NCBI GenBank assembly: GCA_045613585.1
Contig: JAZLBG010000038.1
Location: 1 to 15,511 of the forward strand
Length of the DNA: 15,511 nt
Reading direction: 5' to 3'
Origin: Fimenecus sp045613585
GTDB lineage: Bacteria; Bacillota; Clostridia; Oscillospirales; Acutalibacteraceae
Shown one piece after another: positions 6,816-14,856 of the stretch. Both the position numbers and the translations under genes were made by a program. Numbering within the stretch: position 1 is the stretch's first letter; every line of letters begins with the position of its first letter. The notes below the pieces were generated by a model, which was not told the origin of the DNA, made no database searches, and was given only the letters and a program-made list of their open reading frames with translations.

Positions 6816-6965
6816 TAGAAAAGTTAAGAAAAAAACATATTTTTCTTATAATTTTCATGTTTTTGGCTATTCGGCAAGTTGCACAGTTATATTTCAATTA
6901 ATTTGGTGGATTTTAACGAAAATCGTTTTTTTGTGTTCATTTTTTGTTAAAAATCAGTTTTTTCA

Positions 6966-6994
6966 TTGAAACGCGGTTAAAAATTTGTTAAAAT
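6966..6994 (+). promoter_or_regulatory. Promoter of the GPH transporter gene
   Basis: TTGAAA (6966-6971), 17 bp, TAAAAT (6989-6994), with an extended -10 TGT before it. The ATG at 7033 follows by 38 bases. The AT-rich stretch between the two divergent promoters (6816-6965) shows only a weak hairpin, AACGA/TCGTT with T run, at 6915-6932. Confidence 0.7.
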
Positions 6995-7032
6995 AATCGG
7001 GTATGTAAAATATTATACAAGGAGTGCATAAT

Positions 7033-9570
7033 ATGAGTTTATCTCAAACCGTAAAAAACGGTGTTGACATGGTTAAAACCCACTGGAAAACACCACCTAA
7101 AGGCAGATATATGCCTTACCGAGAAATCGCTGCATATTCTGGCGGTGGTATCGGTGCTTACATGGTTATCACATTAGGTAACGCATGTCTTTTATCTATG
7201 GGTAATACACTTATTTCATCAACACTTGGTGTTGGTCCTACAGATATGTATTTACTCTATGTTATCGCTATTCTTATCAACATTCCTTTCACAGGACTTC
7301 GTGCAACAATTATCGATAACACAAGAAACAAAGCTGGTAAATATCGTCCATACATAGTTACAATGGCAATCCCTACTGCTATTATTTGTAATCTTTTTGT
7401 ATGGTTCCCTTACGATAAGTTAAATCTTATTGTTGGTGATGGTGGATTTGAATCTGTTGCAGCAAATGGTAGAGTTGAAGTTATAACCTATGCATATATT
7501 GCAAAATGCGCGGTTATTCTTGTCTTAAATGTTCTTCTTAACTTCATCTATTATTTCTTCTATGACGGATATGAGAATCTTATTCACGTTCTTTCACCAA
7601 ACACACAAGAAAGAACAGATGTTGCTTCAATTAAGAGCGTTGTTTATTCATTTGCTCCTACTATTGTAAACCTTTTCACACCAATTATTGCGAGAAATCT
7701 CTTTGGTACAAACACAACAGATATTCGTGTTTATAGATTCCTCTACCCTATTCTCGGTGTTCTTGGTATTCTTCTTTGTATTATTGTTTATAAATATACT
7801 GAAGAAAAAATTGTTCAGGCTAGAACTCACGTTGTTCAGATTAAATTTACTGATGCTCTTCGCGCAGTTGCAAAGAACAAGTATTTCTGGATTATTTCAC
7901 TTGCAGGTTGGATTGGTTTCCTTGAATCTGCATACGCAAACATTCTTAACTGGCTTTATAACTATGGTGGTGCTTGTAACGGTAACGTTTACGGTCTTGT
8001 TGTTACTCTTTATGGTAACGCATCTCTTTGGGGTATGATTGCTGCACCATTCTGCATTAGAAAATGGGGTAAAAAAGCAGTTCTTGTTGTTACAAACATT
8101 ATGAACGTTTGCTTTATCCTTATGATGCTTCCTTTCACACAGGAAATTAACAACCTTACAATCTGGCTTGTTATGGGATGTCTTTACCTCAACGCTTTAA
8201 TGGGCTCATTTGCACATATTCTTAACCCTGCAATTCAGGCTGACATTCGTGACTATCAGCAATACCAGACAGGTGAAAGAATTGACGGTATGTTCTCTGC
8301 CGTTGCTACAATTGGTACTATCATCACTCTTGGTACATCAGCTGTTCTTCCTGTTATTTATGAAAAAGGCGGTATCACGGCTGAGATGGCTAAAAAGGTA
8401 ACATCTGACCCTAATGTTCTTAATCGTGTTCTTGGTGATGGTAAAACTGTTGGTCAGATTCTTGCAGAACAGATGGAAGCAGGTCAAAACAACTACATTA
8501 ACCCTAACTCAGCTTTGTATGATTTAGACGTTTTCCTTCCTCTTATTCATGCACTTATTATTATTGCTGCTGTTGGTGCTGCAATGAACGTTATTCCATT
8601 CTTCTGGTATGATTTCGACGAAAGAAAACAGAAATCAGTTATCCGCGTACTTAAAATCCGTGCACTCTTTGAAGACTATGGTAACGGCATTACAAATGAC
8701 GCTCAACTTGTTGAGGGTATTGATATTATCCGTAATGCAAGAGAAATGGTAACACAAGAACCAAAAGCTATTGATAAGTCATATAAATCAATTAAAGATA
8801 AGGCAGAAAAGAAAGCGGCTAAAAAGGCTTATAAAGAAGCTCTTGAGTTTAACGAAGAAATTGAAATCAGCAAATTCGTGTGTGACGAACTTGACAAATT
8901 CTCAACTGAAACATTTAAATATCAATATAATGTTCAAAAAGGTATTTATGATGCAGGACTTCAGAATCTTAAACTTTTAGATATTAACGAAATTAAGGCT
9001 GAACTCAATGCTGCAAAAGCAATTTCAAAAGACAACAAAGAATTAAGAAAGTTTGCTATTGAAGTTGCAAGAAACAAGAAATCAGCATATAAAGCTCTTA
9101 ATAAGTATTTTACAAACGAAGACCTTGTTCAACCAGACTTTGCAGAACTTGAAAAGCTCTTTGATGCTGAAGACGAATGCAACGCAAAACTTAAAGAACT
9201 TTATCTTGCACTTAAAGATGCTAAGAAAGCAAAAGATGGTACTGCTAAAGAAATTAAGGCTGACATTAAAGTTTATGAAGCAAAGAAAAAAGAAATTCAC
9301 AAGGCTTCAAAAACAGAAATGGACAGACACGCATACTTCGCACGTGCTGCTAAACCTTATCTTGATGCTGAAAAACTTGTTAAGCAAGAAGAAAACTACA
9401 AGCATTTTGATGAAATTGCAGAAATGTATGAAGATGCAAAAGCTCGTAAAGAATTAGCAGAAGCTGAAGCTGAAGCAAAAGCTCGTAAAGAAAAAGAAGA
9501 AGCTGAAGCTTATGCTGCACAGTTGAAAGCAGAAAAAGCTACTAAGAAAGCTACTAAAAAAAGTAAATAA
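7033..9570 (+). CDS. GPH/MelB-type (MFS_2) transporter with long charged C-terminal tail
   Basis: A protein of 845 residues when started at the ATG at 7033, where AAGGAG (7019-7024) is 8 bases upstream; an in-frame GTG at 7024 overlaps that ribosome site and is unlikely. About twelve membrane helices fill residues 25-525. Family marks are the loop after helix 2, RATIIDNTRNKAGKYRPY, and the QADIRDYQQYQTGERIDGMF block near helix 11, typical of glycoside-pentoside-hexuronide:cation symporters. A sugar or glycoside imported with H+ or Na+ is the likely cargo; the identity is unknown. Residues about 526-845 form a soluble, Lys/Glu/Ala-rich, mostly helical region with coiled-coil character (KAEKKAAKKAYKEA, ending AEAEAEAKARKEK and KKATKKSK). 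GPH carriers are normally about 450-550 residues, so this tail is an unusual extension on the cytoplasmic side. It is a single-gene unit with its own promoter and terminator. Confidence 0.88.
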   Translation: MSLSQTVKNGVDMVKTHWKTPPKGRYMPYREIAAYSGGGIGAYMVITLGNACLLSMGNTLISSTLGVGPTDMYLLYVIAILINIPFTGLRATIIDNTRNKAGKYRPYIVTMAIPTAIICNLFVWFPYDKLNLIVGDGGFESVAANGRVEVITYAYIAKCAVILVLNVLLNFIYYFFYDGYENLIHVLSPNTQERTDVASIKSVVYSFAPTIVNLFTPIIARNLFGTNTTDIRVYRFLYPILGVLGILLCIIVYKYTEEKIVQARTHVVQIKFTDALRAVAKNKYFWIISLAGWIGFLESAYANILNWLYNYGGACNGNVYGLVVTLYGNASLWGMIAAPFCIRKWGKKAVLVVTNIMNVCFILMMLPFTQEINNLTIWLVMGCLYLNALMGSFAHILNPAIQADIRDYQQYQTGERIDGMFSAVATIGTIITLGTSAVLPVIYEKGGITAEMAKKVTSDPNVLNRVLGDGKTVGQILAEQMEAGQNNYINPNSALYDLDVFLPLIHALIIIAAVGAAMNVIPFFWYDFDERKQKSVIRVLKIRALFEDYGNGITNDAQLVEGIDIIRNAREMVTQEPKAIDKSYKSIKDKAEKKAAKKAYKEALEFNEEIEISKFVCDELDKFSTETFKYQYNVQKGIYDAGLQNLKLLDINEIKAELNAAKAISKDNKELRKFAIEVARNKKSAYKALNKYFTNEDLVQPDFAELEKLFDAEDECNAKLKELYLALKDAKKAKDGTAKEIKADIKVYEAKKKEIHKASKTEMDRHAYFARAAKPYLDAEKLVKQEENYKHFDEIAEMYEDAKARKELAEAEAEAKARKEKEEAEAYAAQLKAEKATKKATKKSK

Positions 9571-9583
9571 TTAACGCATAATT

Positions 9584-9614
9584 AAAGCCGATTCGAATTT
9601 CGAGTCGGCTTTTT
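9584..9614 (+). terminator. Terminator of the GPH transporter gene
   Basis: AAAGCCGATTCGA (9584-9596) pairs with the segment ending TCGAGTCGGCTTT (to 9612), about 13 bp with one G-U, then T to 9614. Confidence 0.92.
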
Positions 9615-9697
9615 ACATATTAATTTATATAAATTAGAATTTCTTCAAATTATTTTATAGTGTATGGTAAACAAGCATTTTCGTTTCATTTATTATA

Positions 9698-9726
9698 TTG
9701 ATTTTCTGCAATACAAGATATATAAT
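9698..9726 (+). promoter_or_regulatory. Possible promoter overlapping the surface-protein start
   Basis: TTGATT (9698-9703), 17 bp, TATAAT (9721-9726). It would start RNA near 9733, inside the signal-peptide codons, and so conflicts with a start at 9698. The region is very AT-rich, so chance is possible. Confidence 0.35.
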
Positions 9727-10678
9727 TAATATATTAAAGAAAATTTTAATTTTGCTAATCTCTCTAACCTTAGTTTTTACTTTTATTTTTACTATTCCTG
9801 CTTTTGCCCAAAAAGTATATGCAATTACTGCTATTACCGAAGGCAATAGTAATGTTTTGTTCTCTAATGGGTATCGTGGTTATTGTATTGATATGAATAA
9901 ACATGGTGCAACTATGGGAGAATTATTTGAAGAATCTGACACATCTTTGGCTACGAGCAATATTGATGGCAGTGATATTTCAGGATATCTTAAAGCACTT
10001 TTTGTAATAAAATTTGATTATTTATTTGTTGCTGACGGTAATGGTGGTTATGAATTAGACTTCAACAAAAAAGATTCTCTTCTTCCTGCGGTTATCTGGA
10101 ATTTTTCTGATAACAGATACATCTATGGTGAACAAAAAAATATAGTTAATGACGTTAAGGCATATGATGTTCCTGCAATTCCTGACACAGGATACACAAT
10201 CACACTTGATAATGGTGATGTTATAACCTTCTACTTTTTAGTTATGCACCCAGAAAATACTGACACACAAGATTTCTTCTCATATAAAATTGCAGTAAAC
10301 GAAGAAGAAACAACAACAGAATCAACAACAGAGTCAACTGAATCAAACAATAATTTTGGTGAAGGTGAAGGAACTATTGGCGGTGGCTCAGCTATAAATC
10401 CACCTAATAATGACACTCCTGATAGTGACACTAACAATGGTAATACCACTGATGATGGTTCTGCTGATGATAGTTCTAATGATGATACAACTGATGACGA
10501 CTCTATCAACATCAACACTACTGATGTAGAAACAACTGACAATAGTTCTTCTGAACAAAATGAAAACATTCCAAACACTAACGCTTCTTCAAGAATCAAC
10601 TTTGTAAAACTAATTTTGATTTTTTTATTACTTGCAATATTCACTTTAGTTAACAAAAGAAAGAAAATTCTTGCATAA
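9698..10678 (+). CDS. Cell-surface protein: thioester-domain-like head, acidic stalk, LPXTG-like anchor
   Basis: The open frame has 326 codons from a TTG at 9698. A hydrophobic signal segment covers residues 12-36, ending PAFA-Q. The head (about 45-200) has YCID with C63 and, 70 residues on, LLPAVIWNFSD. This resembles the Cys and TQxAxW blocks of Gram-positive thioester (TED/TQXA) adhesin domains, but proline (P130) stands where the Gln is expected. Residues 202-290 are a Thr/Ser/Asn/Asp/Glu-rich stalk. The C-terminus has IPNTN (291-295), a hydrophobic helix and NKRKKILA, the layout of a sortase substrate. The start is doubtful: no ATG and no ribosome site exist; ATA at 9731 begins ILKKILILL, just where MLKK would be expected, and TTG 9698 coincides with a promoter-like -35. 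It could be a surface adhesin, or a pseudogene in early decay. Confidence 0.62.
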   Translation: MIFCNTRYIINILKKILILLISLTLVFTFIFTIPAFAQKVYAITAITEGNSNVLFSNGYRGYCIDMNKHGATMGELFEESDTSLATSNIDGSDISGYLKALFVIKFDYLFVADGNGGYELDFNKKDSLLPAVIWNFSDNRYIYGEQKNIVNDVKAYDVPAIPDTGYTITLDNGDVITFYFLVMHPENTDTQDFFSYKIAVNEEETTTESTTESTESNNNFGEGEGTIGGGSAINPPNNDTPDSDTNNGNTTDDGSADDSSNDDTTDDDSININTTDVETTDNSSSEQNENIPNTNASSRINFVKLILIFLLLAIFTLVNKRKKILA

Positions 10679-10703
10679 ATGAAATATATCTTAATATGAT
10701 ATG

Positions 10704-10733
10704 GCGGGGTCAAGTCAACTGACCTCGCTTTTT
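10704..10733 (+). terminator. Terminator of the surface-protein gene
   Basis: GCGGGGTCA (10704-10712) pairs with TGACCTCGC (10720-10728), 9 bp with one G-U, 7-base loop, then five T. Confidence 0.88.
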
Positions 10734-10759
10734 CATCCCCTACTTTTTTATTTATTCTA

Positions 10760-10788
10760 TTGAATTTTATAATTAAAGGGTATATAAT
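10760..10788 (+). promoter_or_regulatory. Promoter of the ketopantoate-reductase-family gene
   Basis: TTGAAT (10760-10765), 17 bp, TATAAT (10783-10788), 42 bases before the ATG at 10831. Confidence 0.8.
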
Positions 10789-10830
10789 TGCTTTGATAAA
10801 AAATTCACAACTTGAAATGGGGTTTATTCT

Positions 10831-11847
10831 ATGGCAAGATATGCAATTTATGGTGCAGGGTCACTTGGTACTGTACTTGGTGCATTTATTACTAAAAATG
10901 GCGGCGAAGTTGACCTTATTAACAGAAATAAGGCTCATGTTGAAGCACTTAATACTAATGGAGCTAAAATTATTGGTACAGTTGATATGTTAGTACCTGT
11001 TAAGGCAATTACACCTGACCAGATGGAAGGCAAATATGATGTTATCGTTCTTCTTACAAAGCAATTATTCAATAAAGAAGTTGTAACAATGCTTAAAGAT
11101 TATCTCACAGATGATGGTGTTGTTGTTACACTTCAAAATGGTATTCCTGAGCCAGGTATTGCTGAAATTATTGGTACTGAACACACAATGGGTTGCGCTG
11201 TTGAATGGGGCGCAGCTTTAGTTGAACCAGGCGTTTGTGAACTTACAAGTGATAAAGATTCACTTTCATTCCATATGGGCAAAATGGATGGTATTACTGA
11301 TGCACAGTTCAATATGGTTAAAGAATTACTCGAAATGATGTGCCCTGTTCACGAAGAAGAAAATCTTATGGGTGCTCGTTGGTCAAAGTTACTTATCAAC
11401 TCAACATTCTCTGGTCTTGGCACAGTTGTTGGCGGTGTTTTTGGTGATGTTACTGAAGACAAAGCAGGTCAGAAGGTTGCAATTCGTTGTATGAAAGAGA
11501 TTATTGATGTTGGTCATGCATCTGGCATTGAGTTTGCACCTGTTCAAGGTAAAAATATTGTTGGTCTTTTCTATTGGAAAGGCGCATTGAAGAGAGCTTT
11601 TGGTTGTTTCTTGCTTCCTATTGCACTTAAAAAGCACAGAGATATTGAGCCATCAATGTTACAAGACCTTAAGAAAGGTAAACCTTGCGAAGTTGATGCT
11701 ATCAACGGTGTTGTTTGTGATTTCGGTAAGAAATATAATGTTGCTACACCAATTAACGATAGAATTGTTGAGATTATTAAGAAAATTCAGAACGGTGAGC
11801 TTACTGCAACAAAAGAAAACTTCAAGTTGTTTGATGATGTTTTATAA
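10831..11847 (+). CDS. Ketopantoate reductase family (PanE/ApbA) oxidoreductase
   Basis: A 338-residue cytoplasmic enzyme. Residues 4-13 (YAIYGAGSLG) are the N-terminal Rossmann GxGxxG site for NADPH; VLLTKQ (73-78) and LQNGIPEP (101-108) are the usual following blocks. The C-terminal helical domain carries RWSKLLINSTFSGLG with the likely catalytic K186 and N190, and PCEVDAINGVV with E287, matching the Lys/Glu pair of PanE. The family reduces 2-dehydropantoate to pantoate in coenzyme A synthesis, but many paralogues reduce other 2-keto acids. No panB, panC or panD gene is adjacent, so the pantothenate role is not secured. The ribosome site is weak (ATGGGGT, about 10 bases before the ATG), but no better start exists. 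It is monocistronic, with its own promoter and terminator. Confidence 0.88.
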   Translation: MARYAIYGAGSLGTVLGAFITKNGGEVDLINRNKAHVEALNTNGAKIIGTVDMLVPVKAITPDQMEGKYDVIVLLTKQLFNKEVVTMLKDYLTDDGVVVTLQNGIPEPGIAEIIGTEHTMGCAVEWGAALVEPGVCELTSDKDSLSFHMGKMDGITDAQFNMVKELLEMMCPVHEEENLMGARWSKLLINSTFSGLGTVVGGVFGDVTEDKAGQKVAIRCMKEIIDVGHASGIEFAPVQGKNIVGLFYWKGALKRAFGCFLLPIALKKHRDIEPSMLQDLKKGKPCEVDAINGVVCDFGKKYNVATPINDRIVEIIKKIQNGELTATKENFKLFDDVL

Positions 11848-11862
11848 TTAAATACATAAGTT

Positions 11863-11890
11863 AAGGCAGTCCAAAAGGACTGCCTTTTTT
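11863..11890 (+). terminator. Terminator of the ketopantoate-reductase-family gene
   Basis: AAGGCAGTCC (11863-11872), AAAA loop, GGACTGCCTT (11877-11886), then T to 11890. It is a perfect 10-bp stem. It also lies 19 bases beyond the convergent minus-strand gene and may serve that side weakly (TTAACTT tail). Confidence 0.93.
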
Positions 11891-11908
11891 GTTATGATGA
11901 CTACTATA

Positions 11909-13321
11909 TTACCCTACACCGATTACTTCGTATTCAACAAGATAGCCGTTTGCAAACTCTGTTGAGTTTACCACTATATTTTCTGACCATTCAGCAGCAT
12001 AAATAACGGCATTATCAACACGGTCATACATTCTATCTGTTTTTTCACCAAGTTCTAACTCAAGCATTGCATCTTCTTCGCTAAAGTTTTTATCGCGATA
12101 GAAATAACCTGTTGTACATCCATCTCTACAATCACCATCACCACAATAGTAGCCTTCTTTGATTAATACTACTTCTTCACCTTTAGTGCCTATACCCATA
12201 TCTTCTGCATATTCTTCAACTGTTCTACCAGCAAGGGTAAACTCAAATTCACCTAGAGAAGATGTTTTATAAAAAAGACCTGCAAGAATTGAGAATATTA
12301 TGAGTTCCGCAAGACATATAACAACAATTGTTATATACATTTTTTTGTAAATGCCTTTGCCTTTAATTGCTTTAATAAAGAAGAACACAAGAATTATAAA
12401 TGGTATAAATGCAAATACAAACACAAAGAAAGCTATTGAAATTGACTCTGTTACATTGTCGTCATACAATACGCCATAATCGTCGTTATAGTATTCTTCC
12501 ATCGCTTTATCAATATCTTTAACTAACTGTGCATCAGTAATTTTATGCAAAGGTTTATTTGCTATTTTACCAATACTGCCACTATACCAATCACTTTCAT
12601 TAAAACCGGCTTCTTTGTAGTTAAGATAATAATACTCATCATCAATAATTAACAGTTTTCCGACTATTACTGACATACTGCCATCACTATTCTGAGCAAT
12701 AATATCATAATCATCTTCTAAACCCACAAGTCGACTGTTTGTAAAAGTTACTACTTCACCATTAAGTTGTGGTCTTTCTGCAACTACATTGTTATTAGCA
12801 GGATAAGTAATTTCAATTGTTAATTTGTCTGTTTCACCACTTACGATTTTATTATATTCTTCAAGATATGAAGCTTTCAAATATACAATTATCATTTCAG
12901 CACCATCAAAATAAGTAAGTGTTGCTTCAACAAGAGTTCTATCTTTATTAGTACTCAATTTAACACTTTTTATTTCTTGTTTTTGTTGTTCTGAATATTC
13001 AAGATAAATACTGTCACCTGTATAGAAATTGTCATTATACACTTCTTCTATAATCCAGTTGTATTTATAATTTGTTTCAATTAAAGTTTTATTAATTCGT
13101 GTATATTGCTCACCATCAACATAGAAATGTTCATATCTGTCAGAAAATGTACCTGTTGGCATTTTAGCATTGAATATGTCAATTTCTTCATCAGTATCTT
13201 CTTCAAACAAACTGGTAGGGGTCTCCACACTACCTGTTGCCATATCTTCTGCAAAAACAGTTACTGCAAAGCAGGAGAAAATAAGTACAAAACTAATAAT
13301 TAAAGATAATAATTTTTTCAT
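11909..13321 (-). CDS. Unrecognised membrane protein at the end of a YtrA-type ABC operon
   Basis: 470 residues; I do not recognise the family. A clear signal peptide (MKKLLSLIIS..., cleavage near VFA-ED, residue 24) leads to an acidic extracellular region of about 270 residues, rich in Asp, Glu and Tyr. Two membrane helices follow at about 295-317 and 327-350, joined by a short basic loop (KAIKGKGIYKK). A second extracellular domain (351-470) holds a cysteine cluster, YYCGDGDCRDGC (C393, C398, C402), with interleaved Asp/Gly that could bind metal or form disulfides. The gene starts 12 bases after the permease stop with AGGGGGAG as ribosome site, so it belongs to the operon. It may be an accessory or sensor part of the ABC system, acting on the outer face of the membrane (inference from position only). 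Confidence 0.8.
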   Translation of the reverse strand: MKKLLSLIISFVLIFSCFAVTVFAEDMATGSVETPTSLFEEDTDEEIDIFNAKMPTGTFSDRYEHFYVDGEQYTRINKTLIETNYKYNWIIEEVYNDNFYTGDSIYLEYSEQQKQEIKSVKLSTNKDRTLVEATLTYFDGAEMIIVYLKASYLEEYNKIVSGETDKLTIEITYPANNNVVAERPQLNGEVVTFTNSRLVGLEDDYDIIAQNSDGSMSVIVGKLLIIDDEYYYLNYKEAGFNESDWYSGSIGKIANKPLHKITDAQLVKDIDKAMEEYYNDDYGVLYDDNVTESISIAFFVFVFAFIPFIILVFFFIKAIKGKGIYKKMYITIVVICLAELIIFSILAGLFYKTSSLGEFEFTLAGRTVEEYAEDMGIGTKGEEVVLIKEGYYCGDGDCRDGCTTGYFYRDKNFSEEDAMLELELGEKTDRMYDRVDNAVIYAAEWSENIVVNSTEFANGYLVEYEVIGVG

Positions 13322-13333
13322 ATTTACTCCCCC

Positions 13334-14161
13334 TTAACTTAAATTGAGTTTTCGGTCAAGCATCCAATACTGGAATGCATAAAGAACTACACAGAAAATA
13401 CCGCTGAAAAACAATCTACATAAAGACATAAGCATTGCGGTAGGATTTTCAAGATATGTAGGCAAACCAAGAATCCAATTATAAAGTGTATCCGCAGCAA
13501 AAAGGTTGTACATTACAAGACCAAATACAACTGCACTATTTGCCACATAATAAATAGCAATTGCTGTTATTACTTTTGCTTTTTTTGCAATAATTGATGC
13601 AATTGTTATACAACAAAATGCGAACAATACTGAAATTACAACAGTAAGAATTACTGAAACTATTGTCTGAATAATAGAATATACTGCATATGCACCATAA
13701 GTTTCAAAATAATCTGTTATAGCCTCACAAATATCCATCCAGAATTCCTTTGTGAAAACATCTTCATAATAAGCAATACAAAATGCTATTAAAACATCAA
13801 CTATAATTATAAGCCCTGTTATAAGTACTGTTGCAACGCTTGAAATAAGTTTTGAATTAAGTAAACTACTGCGTTTTACTGGGAGTGTAAATGTAAGATA
13901 ACCTTCATCAGTAAAAAAGTTCTTATAAAATCTTGAAAACAAAAGTATTATAGTCATAATTGCAAAAGCTACGCCACCAAGCACCGCTATAATTGCTGCA
14001 AGTGTTGCCACAACATAAAGCATTTGAGGAAGTTCTTTCTGATTATCAAAAATTGAAATACTCCAACCACCTATAAATGCAAGTCCTAAAGTAGACACTG
14101 CTGCAATCCACCAGAATTTTAATATAGACTTAAAGTCATATCTTAAAAGTTTCTTTAACAT
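13334..14161 (-). CDS. ABC-2-type transporter permease
   Basis: A 275-residue integral membrane protein with about six hydrophobic segments (near 17-33, 47-73, 107-130, 156-187, 192-220 and 248-267). The basic N-terminus MLKKLLRYDFKSILKFWW and the loop FYKNFFTDEGYLTFTLPVKRSSLL after helix 2 are typical of permeases in GntR/YtrA-controlled ABC systems. It should pair with the ATPase encoded just upstream, whose last bases it overlaps by 7. The substrate is unknown; relatives act in cell-envelope or antimicrobial-peptide response. The ATG at 14161 follows an AGGAGG ribosome site that lies within the ATPase gene. Confidence 0.85.
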   Translation of the reverse strand: MLKKLLRYDFKSILKFWWIAAVSTLGLAFIGGWSISIFDNQKELPQMLYVVATLAAIIAVLGGVAFAIMTIILLFSRFYKNFFTDEGYLTFTLPVKRSSLLNSKLISSVATVLITGLIIIVDVLIAFCIAYYEDVFTKEFWMDICEAITDYFETYGAYAVYSIIQTIVSVILTVVISVLFAFCCITIASIIAKKAKVITAIAIYYVANSAVVFGLVMYNLFAADTLYNWILGLPTYLENPTAMLMSLCRLFFSGIFCVVLYAFQYWMLDRKLNLS

Positions 14162-14856
14162 CTGAATACCTCCTTAAACAACTCGTCAAGGGATTTTCCT
14201 GTTTCGTTACGGGTTTCTTCTGCATTACCTGAACGAAGAACTTTACCGCCAAATCCAAGGAATACAAAATCATCAAGCACCTGTTCAACATCAGTTATCA
14301 GATGTGTTGTTATGATAATTGTTGCTTCAGGATTATAATTGCTTACGATTGTACTTAAAATATATTCTCTTGCTGCAGGGTCAACACCCGCAATAGGCTC
14401 ATCAAGAAGATAAAGTTTTGCATTTCTTGACATTACAAGAATTAACTGAACTTTTTCTTTTGTACCTTTTGACAATGCTTTTAAACTTGCATTACGGTCA
14501 ATACCTAAATCTGAAAGAAGTATATATGCTCTTGCCGAGTCAAAATCTTCGTAAAAATCAGTAAAATACTCAACAAGTTCACGAACTTTCATATTTGAAC
14601 TGAAATATGTCCGTTCAGGAAGATATGAAATAAGCGCTTTACTTTTCTCCCCTACAGGATTACCTGCCACAAGAATTTCACCGTTGTCTGCCTGTAAAAG
14701 TCCTGAAATCAGTTTCATAAGTGTAGATTTTCCGCAACCATTTGGTCCTAAAAGTCCTACAATTTTTCCTGCAGGAATTTCAATATTGAAATCTTCAAGT
14801 ACAGGCGTGTATTTTTTATATGATTTGCTTAAATGTTTACATTCAAGAATGTTCAT
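14155..14856 (-). CDS. ABC transporter ATP-binding protein
   Basis: A 233-residue cytoplasmic ATPase. Walker A is GPNGCGKST (37-45), the signature region LSKGTKEK (128-135, in place of LSGGQ), Walker B LYLLDEP (148-154), D-loop GVDP (157-160) and switch His H185. The Q-loop Gln is replaced by Glu (SYLPER, E81), a change common in the small YtrB-like branch. Its start overlaps the regulator gene by 4 bases (ATGA) with GGAGG upstream, indicating coupled translation. It powers the permease that follows. All catalytic residues needed for ATP hydrolysis are present. Confidence 0.93.
   Translation of the reverse strand: MNILECKHLSKSYKKYTPVLEDFNIEIPAGKIVGLLGPNGCGKSTLMKLISGLLQADNGEILVAGNPVGEKSKALISYLPERTYFSSNMKVRELVEYFTDFYEDFDSARAYILLSDLGIDRNASLKALSKGTKEKVQLILVMSRNAKLYLLDEPIAGVDPAAREYILSTIVSNYNPEATIIITTHLITDVEQVLDDFVFLGFGGKVLRSGNAEETRNETGKSLDELFKEVFRC

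Noticed and set aside
6915..6932. Hairpin AACGA/TCGTT with T run
   Set aside because: The 5-bp AT-rich stem is too weak, and no gene ends upstream on the plus strand.
6966..6980. Possible cre site, TTGAAACGCGGTTAA, before the transporter gene
   Set aside because: The spacing around the central CG does not match cre; the TTGAAA serves well as a -35 box.
7024..7032. GTG start three codons upstream for the GPH transporter
   Set aside because: The GTG overlaps the AAGGAG ribosome site; ATG at 7033 has the ideal 8-base spacing.
9664..9729. ATG-started 21-codon frame as an alternative N-terminus of the surface protein
   Set aside because: It is out of frame with the signal peptide, stops before it and has no ribosome site; a frameshift would be needed to use it.
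10231..10713. Minus-strand open frame of 160 codons
   Set aside because: It is antisense to the Asp/Thr/Ser-rich stalk; the long Ser/Val run is the complement of a low-complexity coding region, and it runs through a terminator stem.
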